Source: Gyrodactylus bullatarudis
Taxonomy: Eukaryota; Platyhelminthes; Monogenea; Gyrodactylidea; Gyrodactylidae
DNA length: 64,000 bases
Assembly (NCBI GenBank): GCA_012064415.1
Contig: SSNU01000247.1
Coordinates: 90,169 to 154,168 of the forward strand
Reading direction: 5' to 3'
Shown here: positions 59,085 to 64,000 of the stretch, in pieces
Layout: the number at the start of each line of letters is the position of its first letter
Numbering within the stretch: the first letter of the stretch is position 1
The notes under the pieces: generated by a model
The model's input: the letters and a program-made list of their open reading frames with translations, nothing else
What the model was told of the DNA's origin: nothing
Databases searched by the model: none
Translations under genes and position numbers: made by a program

Positions 59085-59495
59085 AAGATGATCCCATTTT
59101 TGACTCGGAAAATGGCCAACTTTTTCATCTCTCAAGAGATCACTTCAAGGTGATCCAATTTTCGATTTCTTTGATCTCATAAGCGTGGGGTTTCTTGAAA
59201 ATTTTCATAACTATTCAACAATTCAGAATATAATAGTTCTTCTTCCGAAATTAGAGACATTATTTCGTCTTTCTGGACAGTTTTTCAATATTAGTAAAGA
59301 AGCCTAACGTTATTATTCGTTAAATGAATGTAATAATCACTTTTCCGGAAGAAGAACTGTAATATTCTTAATTGTTGAAAAGTTATGAAAATTTTCAAGA
59401 TCACACACGAGATCAAAGAAATCGAAAATTGGATCACCTTGAAGTCTTGAGAGGAAAAAGATGGCCATTTTCCGAGTCAAAAAAGGGGACTCATT
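59085..59495. repeat. foldback repeat, about 155-bp arms
   Basis: The left arm 59085-59250 and the right arm 59343-59495 are inverted copies. Shared blocks include GACTCGGAAAATGGCCA, CACTTCAAGGTGATCCAATTT and CATAACTATTCAACAATT, matched on the other arm by the complements of TTGGATCACCTTGAAGTC and similar. Identity is roughly 85% by eye. The spacer is about 90 bp. A TTAACCCTTTG at 58976 lies 100 bp to the left and may be the end of a larger piggyBac-like element, but I found no matching right end. Confidence 0.75.
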
Positions 59496-60740
59496 TCGGG
59501 AACTTGCTCACTAATTTTGTCAACGTCTCCTCTAATATCGAAAAATTGTCCACTAATTTAGTGAAATGACTTTAAACAATTTCAAATACAAGAACTATGC
59601 CTTGAGAAAGTTGTCTGACTCTCTATATGGGACTTTTGAGGGCTAATACATTTAATCGGGAACATTTCATTTCATTTCAAATCATGAATATCATATCATA
59701 AAACCAGTTCTATTACTAAAGTTTTCGTGTGTAGTAAACATATTGTAGTTGGGAAAATATCCCGGGCATAATTATGATACATTTTTAATTTGATTTCTTC
59801 AGTCAATAAAAAGAGAATCCAACTTCCTCTGTGTGCCCTATTATCGCATAATATAATTTTCTCGTTCGCTCTCCTTCTTTCTCCCTGTAGGATTTATTAT
59901 TTATTTTTCCCACCACCAACATTTCAATCAAAATTATCCTTCATTGTGTGTTTGTGTGCAATTCTTTTTCTTCTGTATTTATCCTCTGTGAAGGAAGAAG
60001 AGTAACTTTAAACCTGTACGGGCATAATTATTTCTCCTTTTTCTCTAATCCCGTCCATTTTTGAATTAATACTGTTATGCAATACAGGAATTTTTATTCG
60101 GTAGTAAGAGAAGTAAACCAACATTGTCTACTGCAATATCTATCTGTCTATCCATGTCTTCTTTCTCCCTCTGATACACAACAAAAAACTCAGTAGTGTA
60201 TCATTTAATTTTGTGTGTGTTTTAATTGCTGAAATTTGACAAAAACATTATCTCTTCCAAATGGAGGGAAGAAGACTGTTGGAGAGATTATCATTTGCAT
60301 GTAGGGAGAGTTATTATTGATACAAGCATTGGATTCTCGATTTTATAAAACATTCTTTTGTTCACTTTTGGGTTTTCTCTATCCGAGACCATGTCTCTCT
60401 CTCTCTTCATGCATTTGGATATCTGGCAAACATTATGTCATTTGAAATGGATGTTGATAAATCAGTTGTGTGACTTATTCGACTATTCTCTGGCTTATTC
60501 GTTCTTATCTTCTCCCTTGATTGACATGAAATGATTTCCCATGTAGCTCCTCAATTATCATCATGTTTCTTTTTGTGTGTGTACGTGTGGCCGTTCAATC
60601 AAGTTTGAGTCATGTTAGCTAAGAATTTATCATCAAGAGTTTTGAGTTTGTTCCCCAATCATCTACTTCAAGATTGATACCTTTTTTTCTAGGATCAGAA
60701 TCTTTAGTAAATTCTCAATTACTAAGTACGTAATAGTTAA

Positions 60741-60930
60741 CCCTTCATGTCCCATTGGTTTACTTTCTTGAGCGGTATTTTGAAAATACTGGAAAATGCT
60801 TAAAATACTTTTATGGTTTTAACCAATTTTAACCTTTAGTATCTTTTAAAAGATAAAAGTTTCCTTTCAAAACTGAATTCAGATTCGGAATCAGCTGGTT
60901 AAATTAGAGAACAGTTGCCCCCCTCTTATT
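60741..60930. mobile_element. piggyBac-like MITE copy 1, truncated
   Basis: TTAA at 60737-60740 is followed by CCCTTCATGTCCCATTG. The next 190 bp are a shortened relative of the element at 61637-62060. Shared blocks include CGAGCG/GAGCGGTA, TTTTAACCT followed by TAGTATCTTT, and TTCAGATTCGGAATCA. The right inverted end is missing. Confidence 0.6.
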
Positions 60931-61636
60931 TCTCTCTAAGTTTACCTTGAATCGATCTTTTTATTATCGATGAAATGAAAACGAATCCCTGCGGTGAGTC
61001 TCTTTGTCATTCAGAAAAATTACTGCAAAACAAGAGTGGACAAATGTCCTATAGATAAGCCAATCTATCTTACTCGGAATCCACAAGTATTTGAGCCTTT
61101 TAAAATATAGATTCAATTTTACATTTCTAAGGATTGAAGAGATTCTGTGAGTTAAGAAAGAAAGTAGTGTTCTAAAATCTACACATCCTTTCTCAATACT
61201 CACTTTGTGAACCTATTAACAAATGGGCAATCACTCTCTTTTTCTTTAATAGGCATTTTTTATTCATTTTCATAAACTATTCATGAAACCATTCAGCGTA
61301 TATTTCAAGGCGTTTCTCTCCTTGGTAGTTTTTGCATATCAAAATATACATATATATAGCAAAGAACACTTGCGACATTATAGATATTACTATTTATATT
61401 ATTGGGCCATTATGTAACTTTGTGTTTTTATCATGATAAATAAGAGACCATATGAGTATATCTTTGATCTTTCTCTCTCTCTTACATACGATACATTATG
61501 CACTAAACTTGTAAATATTTTAAAGGCTATAACCGTTTTTTTATTACTCTCAAGAATAATCTTTTTTCCTTTTTTATATCTTCTAATTCTCTTTCTTAAT
61601 TTCAATTGAAAAATGCTCAAAATACTCTCTAACTAG
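60931..61636. other. noncoding segment between MITE copies
   Basis: About 700 bp of AT-rich sequence with a CT run near 61472. The minus-strand frames here are not coding-like. Confidence 0.5.
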
Positions 61637-62060
61637 CCCTTCATGTCCCATTGTTCCACCAGTGGAACAAAACTCTTTCTCGAGCGATAATTTTAACTGA
61701 AAGATACGTAAAACACTTTGTTTACCCTTCATTAGAAAGGAAATTCAATAAGCTACAAAATTATGCACAATTCATAAAGATAGCTTTTCACTGATGCACA
61801 CCATAGTTACTTGAAGAAGGGTGATTTTTGAAAATGTTGTCAAATATCTCAAAAATATTTAGAACGTTTTCTTGAAAACCTATTTGCTGAGGTTTAGAAG
61901 ATAACTGGTTTTAGAGACAAAAAATGCCAATTTTAACCTCTATTATCTTTGAAATGATAAGTCGGTTTACATAAAGAAATTCAGATTTAGAATCAGGGTA
62001 ATTATTTTGCAAATTTTCTCATTTGTGTGATGAAAAAATAATAATTTGGGACATGAAGAG
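61637..62060. mobile_element. piggyBac-like MITE copy 2
   Basis: The 424-bp element starts CCCTTCATGTCCCA and ends TGGGACATGAAGAG, an inverted pair. TTAA follows at 62061-62064, as expected for piggyBac target sites. On the left the four bases are CTAG, so that copy of the target site has changed. A perfect hairpin, TTGTTCCAC-CA-GTGGAACAA, lies just inside the left end. No transposase coding is present. Confidence 0.7.
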
Positions 62061-62064
62061 TTAA

Positions 62065-64000
62065 GCTACAAGAATGGGTCTTGAAGAGTTTTTCGTTAGT
62101 AAAAATTAATAATTTGTGACAGGGAAAGCAAAATGTAAATTTCTCTCTCTCTTAAATGGATTCCAGGTGGTCTAGTTCATTTTAATAGTAGTGTGCGAAT
62201 ATAGTTATTACATTATGTAAATGAAATGGACATTGTATTGGAATTCTGGTTAATTTCGTTCACTGATTAGGCTATCATCATCTATGTAAGCACCTGTGGA
62301 CATTCCTTCGACATTCTTACTTCTTCTTCTTACCTTTGGTCAGATATAGTATAATGGAAATGTACAGCTCCCTTCAAAAAAGTAAAGTTGAAAGCAAGAG
62401 ATGGATAGAGAGCTGAAGTAATTAAAATAACGAAAGTATAAGTTTCCTTCCTGAGCCAATTTTTGAAATGAATCCAGGTGATGATCAACTATAGAAGAGG
62501 GTTTATTTTGTAAATCATAAAAAAAGTCTATCTAATCATACACGTCTAGTTTTATGAGCTAATTAATAAAAAAATAAATGTTAAAGTCTCTTCTGAAAAG
62601 TAGTTAGTTAGTTGTATTTGTCATTTCAATACAGATAAAAATACAATAACAATCTGGAATATTTTATAAGAAAGTTTGTGAAAGTAGAATACCTATTATT
62701 AAACTAGTAAGAAATTGTTAAAAGATACTTTTAAGACATCTGAAGCTCTCCAAAATCTCATAGAGAAATATTAAGCAATCTGAATTATTACGAATTTCAA
62801 AAGATTTTCAGATCATACAATGTTGGAGAAAATTAATAAACGTATTTTGGAAAACCCATTAGCAGAGGTGCAGGAAAAGAAAGAAATTAAACATGTTTTT
62901 AGAGTATTTTCACTTTTTCAATGGTAAATTGGTCCTAATGAGTAAATACTCGAAATATGAATGAATTCTTCTCGGATGATTTCTCTTACCGCCCAATCCA
63001 ACAACAACTCTGGGGTTATGTATTTCAATTCATCACCCTCTTTCTCTCTCTCTCTCGAATGTGTGTGGATAGAATTACAATAAATTAGAATAAAAAATCA
63101 GTCTCTCTTGTGATTCTACAAGATAACACTTTCTACAAAGCATATTATCATATCAGAGCACACTTCTTATCAAGTATGGAGTTTATGTTTCTAGAGAGAG
63201 AGAGCGAGAGAGATACAATTAGTACTTTGACAATTGCATAATAATCATAATCATAATAAAGATTTAGCACACACACCCTCAAGGTTTCGCACTTCTTGCT
63301 CATCTCATCTGGACATGGAAACGAAATCCTCTCTCATTTTACATCTCAAAGTGTAAAAATCACAAGATTTCTTTTACATACATCTGCATTATAATTTTTG
63401 TTATTCACAGACCAAGAGTGAGATAGCGAGATAGTGGAATTGAACGTGATTAATAACTTTTTCTCTAGTTTTTTAGTTTTTTTTCTCTATTTGCAAAATG
63501 AATGCAGATATTCTCTCTTTCATACTACTAATTTCATTAATTTGCATAAAATTTATATATTTATATTTTTCATTTCAATAATTTATACAAAACTATAAAT
63601 GTTGGTGATGGATAAAGAAGAGTGTTGAAGTTGTTATTGTTTTTGTTGTTAGTGGAATACTTTACTTACTCCACTCTCGTCAAATATATTGTTTTATTCT
63701 TTTGTTTTTTTTTGAGATTTATTGTTCCCTTTTTTTCCTTCCTAAAAGGTCAGAGAATGATGAGTCTTACTTTCTCACACCAAGTTAGTTAATATTGATC
63801 TGAACTTTGGCTCACATGATACTATGGCCAATTGATAGGTCGGAGTTTGAATTAATTTTTTAATTACATTTTCATTTTCCAAACCGACCCAGTTAAATCG
63901 TAAGATCTGAACTTGAGCACGTGTCTCTCTCTCTGTCTGATCAATGTTGTATACTCAAAAATCATGTTACCAACATGGATATTACTCGAGATAATATAAC
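62065..64000. other. gene-free end of the window
   Basis: AT-rich noncoding DNA with CT and GA runs (near 63042, 63196 and 63926). No coding frame, RNA gene or clear repeat is supported. A gene starting beyond the window edge could extend an intron in here, but I see no exon. Confidence 0.5.

Noticed and set aside
50205..64000. Search for CRISPR arrays, tRNA genes and other RNA genes in the desert
   Set aside because: Repeats are simple microsatellites, not spaced direct repeats, and I found no tRNA B-box-like sequence in a plausible context.

Overview
The window is nuclear DNA from an animal. The genes have spliceosomal introns, the standard genetic code with all three stop codons in use, and AT-rich noncoding DNA. 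The gene set includes ISWI, Nup62, a mitochondrial RNA polymerase, a V-ATPase Ac45-type subunit, CEP164 and a midkine/pleiotrophin-type secreted protein. CEP164 suggests a ciliated animal and the midkine-type repeats suggest a bilaterian. I could not place it further. The most diagnostic trait is the occurrence of spliceosomal introns only 25-34 nt long beside introns of several kb. I know introns this short mainly from dicyemids among animals, but the proteins here look too well conserved for me to make that assignment.

Layout. Positions 1-2030 hold a dead hAT DNA transposon bounded by a perfect 8-bp target duplication. Positions 2.4-32 kb are a compact housekeeping block with genes packed head-to-head or tail-to-tail: ISWI(-), Nup62(+), WDR83(+), ATP6AP1/Ac45-like(-), CWF19L1(+), PSMC5/Rpt6(-), RRM1(+), RPL22(-), a P-loop sulfotransferase-like membrane protein(-), POLRMT(-), a C3orf33 homolog(+), RPS5(-) and CEP164(+). 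Several pairs share very short intergenic promoters, down to 23 bp between the POLRMT and C3orf33 start codons. The one long intron in this block (ISWI, 3.5 kb) is a transposon graveyard: a foldback element with a nested hAT remnant, and a LINE reverse-transcriptase fragment.

From 32 kb the architecture changes to sparse, microsatellite-rich DNA. It carries three paralogous four-EF-hand genes (34.2-36.3 kb), a secreted protein of eight Cys4 repeats resembling the midkine/pleiotrophin C-terminal domain (36.8-41.8 kb), and a 986-residue protein with five C2H2-like zinc fingers of a distinctive type (44.2-50.2 kb). The last 13.8 kb have no gene I can support. They hold GA/CA/CT microsatellites, a foldback element and two copies of a piggyBac-like MITE.

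Themes: RNA and ribosome biology (RPL22, RPS5, CWF19L1, WDR83), nucleotide supply (RRM1), proteolysis (PSMC5), chromatin (ISWI) and mitochondrial transcription (POLRMT beside C3orf33) cluster in the compact half. Calcium, secreted-signal and transcription-factor genes lie in the sparse half. Exon boundaries were inferred by eye from reading frame, GT-AG signals and remembered family conservation. No alignment or transcript was used.
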